A stretch of DNA of 41,126 nucleotides, taken from NCBI RefSeq assembly GCF_011682075.1, contig NZ_VSMK01000550.1, positions 1 to 41,126 of the forward strand, written 5' to 3'. Positions 32,687 to 40,311 of the stretch are shown piece after piece; the stretch's first letter is position 1, and the number at the start of each line of letters is the position of its first letter. The notes under the pieces were generated by a model. It made no database searches, had not been told where the DNA came from, and was given only the letters and a program-made list of their open reading frames with translations. This stretch comes from Nitratidesulfovibrio liaohensis (GTDB taxonomy: Bacteria > Desulfobacterota > Desulfovibrionia > Desulfovibrionales > Desulfovibrionaceae). The translations under genes and the position numbers were made by a program.

Positions 32687-33087
32687 ACGGGGACGCCGCT
32701 ACCGCGCCGAACACGTCCGATCCGGACACCCTCGGCAAAGATGCCGCGTCTCCCCGAATTCCCTGCAATACCGGCCTGGTGCTCCAGTTCATGGATTCCT
32801 TGCTCGCCCGTCAGTCTCTTGATCCCGCCTTCTTCGCCTCCCTCCCTTCGCCTCCCTGGCTGCGCCTCGAAAAGGACACGCCTTCCGGCGGCAAGTTCTG
32901 GTCCTGCACCATCCAGGAGCACGGCATCGACCTCAGTTGGGGCAAGCGCAACACGCAGGGGCAACGGCTTGCATTAGCCATCACCCGGTGCAACCGAGGC
33001 AACCCCATCCGCGAAGCGCGGTCACGCGTCTTCGGCAAGCTCAAGGAAGGCTACCGGCTCGTCTCGTCATACGGCCCCCTCCCGTAA
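32683..33087 (+). CDS. Small WGR-like domain protein
   Basis: 134 residues starting at GTG 32683, which overlaps the AAA+ stop (GTGA) and follows GGGGGAG. The C-terminal half (KFWSCTIQEHGIDLSWGKRNTQGQ, then EARSRVFGKLKEGYRL) has the WGR pattern: a Trp-Gly-Lys/Arg strand, a Gly-x-Gln turn and a final K-x-x-GY. WGR domains occur in PARP1-3 and in bacterial conflict and DNA-repair proteins, where they bind nucleic-acid ends or partner proteins. The N-terminal 50 residues are disordered-looking. The assignment is by eye and needs profile confirmation. Confidence 0.65.
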   Translation: MNGDAATAPNTSDPDTLGKDAASPRIPCNTGLVLQFMDSLLARQSLDPAFFASLPSPPWLRLEKDTPSGGKFWSCTIQEHGIDLSWGKRNTQGQRLALAITRCNRGNPIREARSRVFGKLKEGYRLVSSYGPLP

Positions 33088-33163
33088 CCGCGATTTCCCT
33101 CCCGACGATTCCGCATTCTGGAACGACTCCGACCTACACCGCACCCACGAGGAGCACACACTC

Positions 33164-33451
33164 ATGAAAGCGACATCCGCCATGCGCATCTTCCCCTTCT
33201 CCCGCAGCATCCACCTCGTCCGGGATATCCACACCAACGGCGTCCGCCACCACTGGAAGGCGGAAGCGGAACTCTACCTCCTCAAGGTCCGCACTTGGAC
33301 CGGGGATGACGAGGAACCCCATCCCTCGCGGATCACGGTCCACACCATCGGGTGGGGCCGGTGCATCGACGAAGACCCGGTGCAGGAAATGTGGCGACAG
33401 GCCGTGGAAAAGATCGAAAAGGACCACTACCACTTCCACAACGGAATCTAG
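33164..33451 (+). CDS. Hypothetical 95-residue protein
   Basis: GAGGAG precedes the ATG at 33164. The protein has an aromatic, charged composition (SIHLVRDIHTNGVRHHWKAEAELYLLKV, then a Trp-rich C-terminal half ending HYHFHNGI) and no recognised domain. It sits between the WGR-like and DUF3150 genes and is followed at once by a terminator-like hairpin. Confidence 0.65.
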   Translation: MKATSAMRIFPFSRSIHLVRDIHTNGVRHHWKAEAELYLLKVRTWTGDDEEPHPSRITVHTIGWGRCIDEDPVQEMWRQAVEKIEKDHYHFHNGI

Positions 33452-33452
33452 G

Positions 33453-33483
33453 ACGCCCCTCCCCCGAGGGGCGTTCCGCTTTT
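33453..33483 (+). terminator. Terminator-like hairpin inside the module
   Basis: ACGCCCCT (33453-33460) and AGGGGCGT (33467-33474), then CCGCTTTT. It lies between the 95-residue gene and the DUF3150 gene, so it may attenuate the distal genes. Confidence 0.65.
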
Positions 33484-33496
33484 ATGGAGCACGCAC

Positions 33497-34522
33497 ATGA
33501 AGGACACCATCCTGAACTGCCTCATGGCCATCAACCTCGACGTGAACATCTGGACCGCCCGGCGCAAGCTGACCCCGGCGGACTTCGGCGGCGCGGACCT
33601 GCCGCCGGAGGAACTTGCCTCGCTCGGCAGCAAGCGCATCTGCGACCCCGAGGAACTGAAGATCTTCGGCACGCTGAAGGCGCGAGCGGTGAACCTGCTC
33701 GATCGCCACGGCGTACGCTTTCTTGGCGGTTGGGGCATTCCGGAGGAAAAAGCCCCCATTCTTGTGGAAGAACTCGACCGCATTCGGGCCGAATTCCTGG
33801 CGGCCAGGGATACCTTCCTCACCCGGTACGATGACGCCGTTCGGGACTGGATAGCCCGGCACGGCGAGTGGGAGCGCATCATCGCCGACTCCACCGTCAG
33901 CGCGGACTACGTGCGCAGCCGCATGGGCTTCCGTTGGCAGGTCTACCGCATCGTGCCGCCCACCCAGAACGATGTGGAGCCGGTGGCCCAGGGGCTTGCT
34001 GAAGAGGTGAGCGGGCTTGGCCGGACCCTGTTCGACGAGGTAGCCAAAGCCGCCACCGAGGCCTGGCACAAGTGCTATGCGGGCCGCAGCGAAGTGACCC
34101 ACAAGGCGCTATCTCCCCTGCGGACCATCCACCAGAAGCTGGCCGGGCTGACCTTCGTGGAACCGAGGGTGGCCCCGGTGGCGGACCTCATCGGTACGGC
34201 CTTCGCCAACCTGCCCAAGCGGGGCAAGATACAGGGGGCGCACCTGCTCATGCTGCAAGGGCTGGTGGCCCTGCTGCGCGATCCGTTCGCGCTCATGGAG
34301 CACGGGCAACAGATTATCGAGGGGCATCGCCCGTCCGATCTGCTGGATGCCTTGCTGCGGCAGGATGGGGATACGGGAAATGGACAGGTAACGTCCGAGG
34401 ATGAACCTGAAGGTGGAGAGGACGACATGCCCGACCTTGGGGACGAGCTTGCGCTCGGCGCCATTCCCCGCGAGGTCATGCCCGACCTGCAACCTGTCCT
34501 GCCCAACTGCGGTTTGTGGTAG
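33497..34522 (+). CDS. DUF3150-like protein of the AAA+/vWA set
   Basis: 341 residues, mostly helical and acidic. Features that recall the DUF3150 family are LMAINLDVNIWTARRKLTPADF near the start, followed by long helices (EELDRIRAEFLAARDTFLTRYDDAV) and a low-complexity acidic tail (DEPEGGEDDMPDLGDE). In integrative elements of the SXT/R391 type, a gene of this family lies with CobS-like and CobT-like genes; its biochemical role is unknown. The ATG at 33497 has GGAG 8 nt upstream. It is probably the third subunit or substrate adaptor of the AAA+/vWA complex. Confidence 0.75.
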   Translation: MKDTILNCLMAINLDVNIWTARRKLTPADFGGADLPPEELASLGSKRICDPEELKIFGTLKARAVNLLDRHGVRFLGGWGIPEEKAPILVEELDRIRAEFLAARDTFLTRYDDAVRDWIARHGEWERIIADSTVSADYVRSRMGFRWQVYRIVPPTQNDVEPVAQGLAEEVSGLGRTLFDEVAKAATEAWHKCYAGRSEVTHKALSPLRTIHQKLAGLTFVEPRVAPVADLIGTAFANLPKRGKIQGAHLLMLQGLVALLRDPFALMEHGQQIIEGHRPSDLLDALLRQDGDTGNGQVTSEDEPEGGEDDMPDLGDELALGAIPREVMPDLQPVLPNCGLW

Positions 34523-34598
34523 GGATTCCATTTCCCCATCCATTGGCGGTACTATCAAACGGACCCACCACTACGGGCCGCCCCTGCGGGAGGACAAC
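34523..34598 (+). other. 76-nt gap before the vWA gene
   Basis: No gene; ends with GGGAGG, the ribosome site for the ATG at 34599. Confidence 0.5.
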
Positions 34599-36194
34599 AT
34601 GCTGGACACACGCTCCGTGATGCGCTCGCTGCCGCTGGTGGCGAGCGTACTCGGCAGGAAATACGGCGTCACGGTGACCATCGGGGGGACGGAGGCCTAC
34701 ACGGACGGTAGCGCGATCCATCTCCCCGCACTGCCGGTGGACGTGCCCGACACCTTCCTCGCATTGGCCCGTGGCTACATCGACCATGAGGCCGCCCACC
34801 TGCGGGATACCGACTTCGCAGCATTGAAGGCCGCAAACCTTACCCCGCTTGAGCACCATGTGTGGAACTCCCTAGAGGACTGGAGGGTTGAGAACCGGCT
34901 GGTCGCAGCCTTTCCCGGCTGCCGGGGCAACTTCGACTGGCTCATCGGCCATTTCTTCGGCGGCAAGGCGACCAAGACTGCGGACGATCCTGCAGCCATG
35001 TTCCTGAACTGGCTGCTGCTTACGGTCAGGGCATGGGACGTCCCGGCCATCGGAAAGCGCCGCGACACCATCGCGGTACATCTCGATAAACTCTGTCCGG
35101 GCCTGCTTACCCGCATGGCCTGCGTTGTCGAGGCGGTACGCACCTCGTGTGCATCTACTGTCGAGGCCATTTCCCATGCGCGGGCCATTGTCGCAGAACT
35201 GGGCAAGGCCACGCAAACGCCGCCACCCGCGTCAGGTAGGAATCCGGACGCCAATCAAACTGGTGGCGATCCGGAGGGTGGGTCTGGCAATGGCAACCAG
35301 CCCACGGCATCACCGTGGGAACGGATACGGAACCTGCTGCATGCCCAGGAGGACGAACTTCCGCAGGAATTCGGCGCAATCCTTGGTGAGGCCCTGAAAC
35401 ATGAGGGTCCTGCCCGGGAAGGGTTGCCCGTGAGCGTAGCCACCGTCACCCACAAGGCCAGTTCGGACCTGCACCCTGATGACATCGTCGAGGCCAGGCG
35501 GGCATCAACGGCCCTGCGGACGCGGCTTCATGGCCTGTTGCAGGCTGCGACCATCAGCCGGACCCACGGGGCACGGAGCGGGAGACTCGACCCGCGCAGG
35601 CTCCACCGCATCGCCACGGATGACGCCCGCGTCTTCATGCGCAAGGGAACACGCGTCGGCATCAACACCGCCGTGCATCTGCTTCTCGACTGCTCCGGGT
35701 CCATGACCCCGAACATCAGGCTGGCCTGCACGGCCTGCCATGCCGTGGCTTCGGCCCTTGAGACCATCGGCATCAACGTGGCCATCACCGCTTTTCCGGC
35801 CAGCCATGATCCGGCGTCAACGGAACAGAAAACCGTGGGCCGCCTGGTGCGGCACGGGCAGCGGGTACATCCGGGACTGAAGGTGGCAGCCGTGGGAACC
35901 ACCCCACTGGCTGAGTCCCTGTGGTGGGTGATGCAGGAAATGTTGCCCCTGTGTGAGGCCCGCAAGCTCATTCTGCTGCTGACCGATGGCGATCCTGATA
36001 CGCCGACATGCGCCCTAGAAGCCATCCGGCATGCGGAACGGCTGGGGTTCGAGGTCTACGCCATCGGCATCGGCGCGGTGAACATCCTGCAGCACCTGCC
36101 GGGACGGCACAGGACGATCAACACCATGGCCGAACTTGCCCCGGCGATGTTCGGCCTGCTCCAAGGCGCGCTGGTCGGAAGGCGCGCGACATGA
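34599..36194 (+). CDS. CobT-like von Willebrand A protein with HExxH motif
   Basis: 531 residues. An N-terminal domain carries His63-Glu64-x-x-His67 (GYIDHEAAH), a zinc-metallopeptidase-type motif, followed by SLEDWRVENRL, an acidic segment that could give a third ligand. A Gly/Asn-rich linker lies at about 205-245. The C-terminal vWA domain has a complete MIDAS: DCSGSM (364-368), Thr434/435 in GTTPLAES, and Asp463 in LLTDGD. This is the CobT-like partner expected for the MoxR ATPase. The complete metal site suggests Mg2+-dependent ligand binding. The start is ATG 34599 with GGGAGG. Whether the HExxH is proteolytic is open. Confidence 0.88.
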   Translation: MLDTRSVMRSLPLVASVLGRKYGVTVTIGGTEAYTDGSAIHLPALPVDVPDTFLALARGYIDHEAAHLRDTDFAALKAANLTPLEHHVWNSLEDWRVENRLVAAFPGCRGNFDWLIGHFFGGKATKTADDPAAMFLNWLLLTVRAWDVPAIGKRRDTIAVHLDKLCPGLLTRMACVVEAVRTSCASTVEAISHARAIVAELGKATQTPPPASGRNPDANQTGGDPEGGSGNGNQPTASPWERIRNLLHAQEDELPQEFGAILGEALKHEGPAREGLPVSVATVTHKASSDLHPDDIVEARRASTALRTRLHGLLQAATISRTHGARSGRLDPRRLHRIATDDARVFMRKGTRVGINTAVHLLLDCSGSMTPNIRLACTACHAVASALETIGINVAITAFPASHDPASTEQKTVGRLVRHGQRVHPGLKVAAVGTTPLAESLWWVMQEMLPLCEARKLILLLTDGDPDTPTCALEAIRHAERLGFEVYAIGIGAVNILQHLPGRHRTINTMAELAPAMFGLLQGALVGRRAT

Positions 36195-36226
36195 TGCAAC
36201 TACGAAAAACACCGGCAACGAACAAC

Positions 36227-36256
36227 GGGGAGGCACCACGCCTCCCCTTTCTCTTT
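36227..36256 (+). terminator. Rho-independent terminator after the vWA gene
   Basis: GGGGAGGC (36227-36234) and GCCTCCCC (36240-36247) with a 5-nt loop, followed by TTTCTCTTT. Confidence 0.85.
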
Positions 36257-36279
36257 CAACACCCCGACAAGGAGGTCGT

Positions 36280-36399
36280 ATGCGTTGGATGTACCTGTGC
36301 CGGTTCTGGCCGTGGAAGAGGTGCCTTCTGCCGCCTGCGGAATGCGTCCTCTTTGCGGACTGTCCGAAGGTCCGCATCCCAAGGAGGATAAAGATATGA
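36280..36399 (+). CDS. 39-residue Cys-rich micro-protein
   Basis: The ATG at 36280 follows AAGGAGG at ideal spacing. The product begins MRWMYLCRFWPWKRC and has four cysteines and many aromatic and basic residues. Not recognised. It overlaps the next micro-ORF by 4 nt, and the strong ribosome site is the main support. Confidence 0.5.
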   Translation: MRWMYLCRFWPWKRCLLPPAECVLFADCPKVRIPRRIKI

Positions 36400-36467
36400 A
36401 CTGGGGATCAATCCTCGCCATCGCCATCGCGGTACTTAACATCGTCAAGGAGAGCATCGATGACTGA
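36396..36467 (+). CDS. 23-residue hydrophobic micro-protein
   Basis: ATG 36396 with AAGGAGG 8 nt upstream. The sequence MNWGSILAIAIAVLNIVKES plus an acidic end forms one possible membrane helix. It could be a small membrane peptide or a leader that couples translation to the next gene, which overlaps its end by 8 nt. Confidence 0.5.
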   Translation: MNWGSILAIAIAVLNIVKESIDD

Positions 36468-36642
36468 CCACGAACCCGAGGACGAGGGAATGAACAGGGT
36501 CTGGGTGTTTCTTGGCGGCTGCCTAGCCGGTGTCGCTGGCGTGTTCGCTGCTGCCATATTGTCGGAGACAGGCACCACGAAAACGAACGATTGCGAGGAA
36601 GAACCGTTGGCGCTGCCTGAAGGCCGTCCCCAAGAGGAGTAG
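36460..36642 (+). CDS. 60-residue single-span membrane protein
   Basis: AAGGAG precedes the ATG at 36460. Acidic N-terminus, one membrane helix (VWVFLGGCLAGVAGVFAAAIL), then a polar acidic tail. No family is recognised; small phage- or plasmid-type membrane proteins often look like this. Confidence 0.6.
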   Translation: MTDHEPEDEGMNRVWVFLGGCLAGVAGVFAAAILSETGTTKTNDCEEEPLALPEGRPQEE

Positions 36643-36645
36643 TCC

Positions 36646-36687
36646 ATGAAGGAGGGGGGAGACTGTCATCCCCCCACAACCGAGTAG
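36646..36687 (+). CDS. Possible 13-residue peptide
   Basis: An ATG after GAGGAG encodes MKEGGDCHPPTTE and stops. An internal hairpin (GGGGGGA...TCCCCCC, about 36654-36676) overlaps it. It may be only a chance frame within a terminator region. Confidence 0.2.
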   Translation: MKEGGDCHPPTTE

Positions 36688-36716
36688 GGGGAGCGTCACA
36701 GGCGCACTCCCCCCCC
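36686..36716 (+). terminator. GC-rich hairpin ending the micro-ORF group
   Basis: GGGGGAG (about 36688-36694) pairs with CTCCCCC (about 36706-36713) around a short spacer; a T-tract is absent nearby. Confidence 0.4.
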
Positions 36717-36872
36717 CGGACGCACTAGCCCACCATGCTGGCATTACTATTTTTTTCTTTTTAACTCTCAATTTTTCACCGATTTGCGGTGTATAACCAC
36801 CGAATCACCGGTGCATTTCGCGGCACAACCCCGGCGCATCGCGGTAAAAGCACCGCGCATGGCCGGGCATTT
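36717..36872. repeat. Palindrome-rich intergenic block between convergent genes
   Basis: Several short inverted repeats built on CACCG/CGGTG lie at 36780-36865: CACCG...CGGTG, CACCGGTG, and a hairpin CGCGGT-AAAAGC-ACCGCG near 36840-36855. They lie between the plus-strand module and the RepA-like gene. No gene is seen. They could be terminators, protein-binding sites or origin-associated repeats. Confidence 0.45.
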
Positions 36873-36909
36873 CAGAAAAAGGAAGGGTGCCCCGTATGCT
36901 GAGGCACCC
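36873..36909 (-). terminator. Rho-independent terminator of the RepA-like gene
   Basis: On the minus strand GGGTGCC (complement of 36903-36909) and GGCACCC (complement of 36885-36891) form a stem, followed by TTCCTTTTTCTG. It lies 30 nt after the stop. Confidence 0.85.
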
Positions 36910-36938
36910 GTTCAAGACGGAATCGCTTGCAAGCAGCA

Positions 36939-39413
36939 CTACACACAACGGTAGTAGGTGGCCTTGCCGTTGCCTTCCTTTACGATAAGCCCTCGGTTCT
37001 TGAGCTTTCGGAGTATACCCCCAAGCTTGTCCGCTTTGAGGCTGGTCCGTTTTTCCAGTTCAGACCTACGGCTCTTCTGCTTTTTCAACTCATTGAACAC
37101 CTTTTCCTCGTCTGGCGACAGGGAACTCATGTCAACATCCCGGGTGGGAACAACGGGAGACTCCATTGCCATCGGCTCGCTGCTCAACCCTTCAGACATA
37201 GGCGATTGCCCGACGTCTGCGAGGAAGCCCTCGATATGACGCCACCCACCACCTACCGGAAGGTGGTAGGTGCAGGCTGTCTGTTCAAGCTGAGGCAAAG
37301 CTTTGCATTTCTCGACGAACAGTCGGACAACAAGGCCACTGGCTCGGCAAGCCTCGTCCACCTCAGCACTTCGACCTTCCTGGCTTGCCAACTGGTCGCG
37401 CCCCTCCAGTCTAATGACGTTCTGGGACAAACTGGCGAGATCGGATGGGCCTTTGAAGTTTGTTCCATCCTTGCCGGAGTGATGAACAATGACGACAGCA
37501 ACACCTGCTCGCTGCACTTCACGGACGAACTTGAACAGTCCATCGGCATTGCTCTTTGCCGCGCTCGGAGCCAACGCCAGCAGGTTGTCGATGACAAGCA
37601 CATCAGCCTTCACGTTACGGAGTTGTTCGATTATTGTCTGCCCTGTTGCCTCTTCCAGTATGTTCGAGCCTGGCAGGGACAACACGCGCAAATTCTGCCC
37701 CACATTCTCTCGGTCATCCGAATTCTCTTGAAGGAGTTGCTCGCAACGGGCCTTGAAGTCTCCTTCTCCGGCCTCGCCATCCAGGTAGCAAACTCGGCGG
37801 GGAGACATCGCGGGGAGCCCGAAAGCTGTGCCCCCAGTTGCCAAGGCAAGTGACAACTGAATAGCGACAAAACTCTTGCCCACATTAGTGGGTGCCCAAA
37901 TCAGCGTTGTGTACCGATGCGTGATCAGGACACCCAGGGTCAAGGCGCGTACATCGCCGCGCCCTTCATCGACAATGTTGTCAAATCTGGTGAACTCCAT
38001 GGAGAAGTCGCGAGCATTGCTCTCCTCCGCAGGCACGGAGACGAGGCCCATGGACTTCATCCTGCACCTATAGTCCGCAAGCGGGATAGCCTCATGGCAC
38101 ACGTCCCGAGCAAACTTTGAGGGCAATTCAATGCGGTCAAGGTACACCGCCCTCCCCCACAGCTCCTTTTCCCACGATTCAGGGGGACAAGATTCATCAA
38201 TGGCCGGTACACCGGGGGCAATGATGGGCCACGGGTAGACTCTCACGTTCGCGGCGCCTTCCCTTACGCAACGTTTCGCCCAATCTTCAGCCCCCTTCAC
38301 CCCCTCGCGAGTGGAGTCGGGGATAATCACGACAGGATGCCCGGCCAGGTCTTTGTAGTGCAGGGCGTCAAATGCGGTTGCCCCCCCAAAGCATCCAGAG
38401 GCAATGATGCCTGCCCGCTCAAGCAGCCTACCCTCCCGTGCCTTCTCCCGGAAGTGCATGGCCACCCGCATATCAAGGCAGAGCAGCACGGGAGCCTTCC
38501 GATATCTCGCCATCTTCGTGCGTGAATACAGCCAGGCAGAGGCCGGAGCCGCGCCGATACGCAGTGCAGGTTCGCCGTCTCTCTCGACTCGGCTCGCGAG
38601 CACAAAAAAATCATCATTGCCGTTGGTATAGCGGCAAACAGCCTGCTCTTTGAACCCGCGGAAGTCATGCAGATAGTCCACATCTTCGAGTTGGTAGGAG
38701 CGCCCTCGAACGTTGAGTTGCTTCGGGATATACTCCTCAATGATGCTGGTGCGCGTTGGCAGGGGGGGAGGGGTATTGCTCCCAGCCGGAAACGTACGGA
38801 AGCAGTATTCCGGCTTCAAGCCGAGCAGCCCTCCCACGACCTGAGCCGCTTCGAGTGGGCCTCTATTCAGGCTTGAAGACGCCAGGGAAATGATGCTCTC
38901 ATCCCCCTTGTTACTCTTGGGATTCCCGCCTCGGCGAAGCAACAAATGCCTGTCAACGTCAATGCCAAGCGCCGTAAGCAGGCGCTCGCGACGGTCAGCG
39001 GCGAGCTTTGCAAATTCCCACTCGACCAGCGAGCTGAATACTTCCGCATTTGAATCCGCCGTGAGGACAGACGGCAGATTCGAGCCGTCAATCCCGGCCA
39101 GCATCCGCTTAACCTTGGGTGATATTACAGGAAAGTCATGATCCGTATTTGTTTTATAACTCGGCTTGTTATACGACAGATGCGGGACCGGTGATGTTCG
39201 GGACCGCGCCCATGGGGCCTCCCGTTGCCATCGATGGGGCGAACTGGGCTGCGGTAACGAAGGGGCCTGTGGGGGAGTAACGTCAATGACAGGAGACTCA
39301 CCATGTAAAGCTGGCTCCCCAAGCATGCAGGAACTGGTTACCGGTTGCCTCGTTTTGCACGCTGTCTCGATCATTTTTTCAATGCTCGAATCTTTCATGC
39401 TCAAATCTTTCAT
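36939..39413 (-). CDS. RepA-like replication protein: toprim-like region plus RecA-type ATPase
   Basis: 824 residues. After a Pro-rich N-terminus, residues about 290-390 include APVLLCLDMRVAMHF and HPVVIIPDSTREG, which resemble the toprim strands of primase/RepA proteins. An AAA_25/RepA-type ATPase follows: Walker A APTNVGKSF (about 505), VCYLDGEAGEGDF, Walker B DVLVIDNLLAL (about 605) and VVIVHHSGKDG. The last 75 residues look like a winged helix (KSRRSELEKRTSLKADKLGGIL). Such proteins are hexameric helicases for plasmid or integrative-element replication. AAGGAG sits 5 nt before the ATG. It runs convergent to the AAA+/vWA genes and downstream of two small regulators. Confidence 0.85.
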   Translation of the reverse strand: MKDLSMKDSSIEKMIETACKTRQPVTSSCMLGEPALHGESPVIDVTPPQAPSLPQPSSPHRWQREAPWARSRTSPVPHLSYNKPSYKTNTDHDFPVISPKVKRMLAGIDGSNLPSVLTADSNAEVFSSLVEWEFAKLAADRRERLLTALGIDVDRHLLLRRGGNPKSNKGDESIISLASSSLNRGPLEAAQVVGGLLGLKPEYCFRTFPAGSNTPPPLPTRTSIIEEYIPKQLNVRGRSYQLEDVDYLHDFRGFKEQAVCRYTNGNDDFFVLASRVERDGEPALRIGAAPASAWLYSRTKMARYRKAPVLLCLDMRVAMHFREKAREGRLLERAGIIASGCFGGATAFDALHYKDLAGHPVVIIPDSTREGVKGAEDWAKRCVREGAANVRVYPWPIIAPGVPAIDESCPPESWEKELWGRAVYLDRIELPSKFARDVCHEAIPLADYRCRMKSMGLVSVPAEESNARDFSMEFTRFDNIVDEGRGDVRALTLGVLITHRYTTLIWAPTNVGKSFVAIQLSLALATGGTAFGLPAMSPRRVCYLDGEAGEGDFKARCEQLLQENSDDRENVGQNLRVLSLPGSNILEEATGQTIIEQLRNVKADVLVIDNLLALAPSAAKSNADGLFKFVREVQRAGVAVVIVHHSGKDGTNFKGPSDLASLSQNVIRLEGRDQLASQEGRSAEVDEACRASGLVVRLFVEKCKALPQLEQTACTYHLPVGGGWRHIEGFLADVGQSPMSEGLSSEPMAMESPVVPTRDVDMSSLSPDEEKVFNELKKQKSRRSELEKRTSLKADKLGGILRKLKNRGLIVKEGNGKATYYRCV

Positions 39414-39462
39414 ACAAACTCCTTTGCATGGGCTGGGAGGTATCCCCCCCAGCCCATGCTAA

Positions 39463-39648
39463 TTACCGCTTCGGGATAATCGTGATATCCATGCGAGTTG
39501 CGATGACAGGAACGAGCGATATCTGGATAGCTTCGACCTGCGCAAGATCCTCTGGCGAGGTTTGGAGAGCTTCCCTGATTCGCTCGGCAAGAGCACTGAC
39601 ATCGGCCTGCGACACCATGGGAACGCAAGGATCTTCTGTAGTATGCAT
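39463..39648 (-). CDS. Hypothetical 61-residue protein
   Basis: The ATG at 39648 follows GAGAGG. Product: a helical segment (DVSALAERIREALQ) and a beta-like end (ISLVPVIATRMDITIIPKR). It lies just upstream of, and in line with, the RepA-like gene. No family is recognised. Confidence 0.55.
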   Translation of the reverse strand: MHTTEDPCVPMVSQADVSALAERIREALQTSPEDLAQVEAIQISLVPVIATRMDITIIPKR

Positions 39649-39765
39649 ATGTACCTCTCATGAGTTGACTGTTTGCAGCCAGAAGTCTGCCGCATTGGTG
39701 GACAACGCAGTCAACCGGCCTACGAAAAATCGACTCTGTTCGCCTGAATGAATTGGGATATGTCT

Positions 39766-39810
39766 ATTGGCCGCGCTACACAAAGCATTACTAGGAACAA
39801 CGCGGCCAAT
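39766..39810. promoter_or_regulatory. 10-bp inverted repeat upstream of the 61-residue gene
   Basis: ATTGGCCGCG (39766-39775) and CGCGGCCAAT (39801-39810) are exact. This lies between the AlpA-like stop and the next gene; operator or terminator without U-tract. Confidence 0.45.
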
Positions 39811-39822
39811 CACAGGGCACGC

Positions 39823-40131
39823 TTAGCCTACTCCAAAACCATCAGTAAGATAGCCAAGCACCTCAGCGCTCCGGCTTTGGGAGGCAGATTCGCCGCCCCG
39901 GATGGTTTTGGGTTCAGGCACCTTCACCCGACTAGCGAACCATTCCATGAACGAATCCCGCTCGTAGAAGACTCTTCGTCCCACGCGCCAACGCTTGCTG
40001 GGGCCTAAGCCAAGACTGTCTAGGTTGGCCAAGGTTTTGGGATGGATAATGCCCTCCGTAAGTTCACCAATGCTTGATCGCGGGAAAATTGACGGCAAGC
40101 CCATCTGCACAGAGTTAAGAATCTCACTCAT
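39823..40131 (-). CDS. AlpA/excisionase-like DNA-binding protein
   Basis: About 102 residues. The middle part, HPKTLANLDSLGLGPSKRWRVGRRVFYERDSFMEWFASR, fits the MerR-like winged-helix fold of AlpA/Xis-type regulators (an HTH_17-like helix, then RRVFY...SFMEW). Such proteins bind att or promoter DNA in mobile elements. The ATG at 40131 follows AGGAGG; a longer frame to 40161 is less likely. It is first in the minus-strand group leading to the RepA-like gene and may control it or excision. Confidence 0.7.
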   Translation of the reverse strand: MSEILNSVQMGLPSIFPRSSIGELTEGIIHPKTLANLDSLGLGPSKRWRVGRRVFYERDSFMEWFASRVKVPEPKTIRGGESASQSRSAEVLGYLTDGFGVG

Positions 40132-40311
40132 CCTGCTCTCCTCCTGTAAAAATGAAAGCAAGTGAATTATAATTTATTAAAAAATTAAAGTACTAATTTT
40201 AATCTAAGTAATTTATTCACCACATAAGTGGAATACATAGCAATAATAGTTAAAATTTATTCTTTAACAACTCGAGACGTTAATTATCTGCCAGCACAAG
40301 CTACACAAACA
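40132..40311. promoter_or_regulatory. AT-rich region with candidate promoter for the AlpA-like gene
   Basis: A perfect TATAAT on the minus strand (complement of 40166-40171) lies 35 nt before the start; the -35 is unclear. The rest is AT-rich and without a gene. Confidence 0.4.

Noticed and set aside
31709-36194. True cobaltochelatase or magnesium chelatase (CobS/CobT, ChlI/ChlD)
   Set aside because: No large CobN/ChlH subunit or tetrapyrrole gene nearby; the setting is phage/plasmid-like.
36927-37853. 308-codon plus-strand frame opposite the RepA-like gene
   Set aside because: Antisense shadow; the minus strand carries Walker motifs and a terminator.
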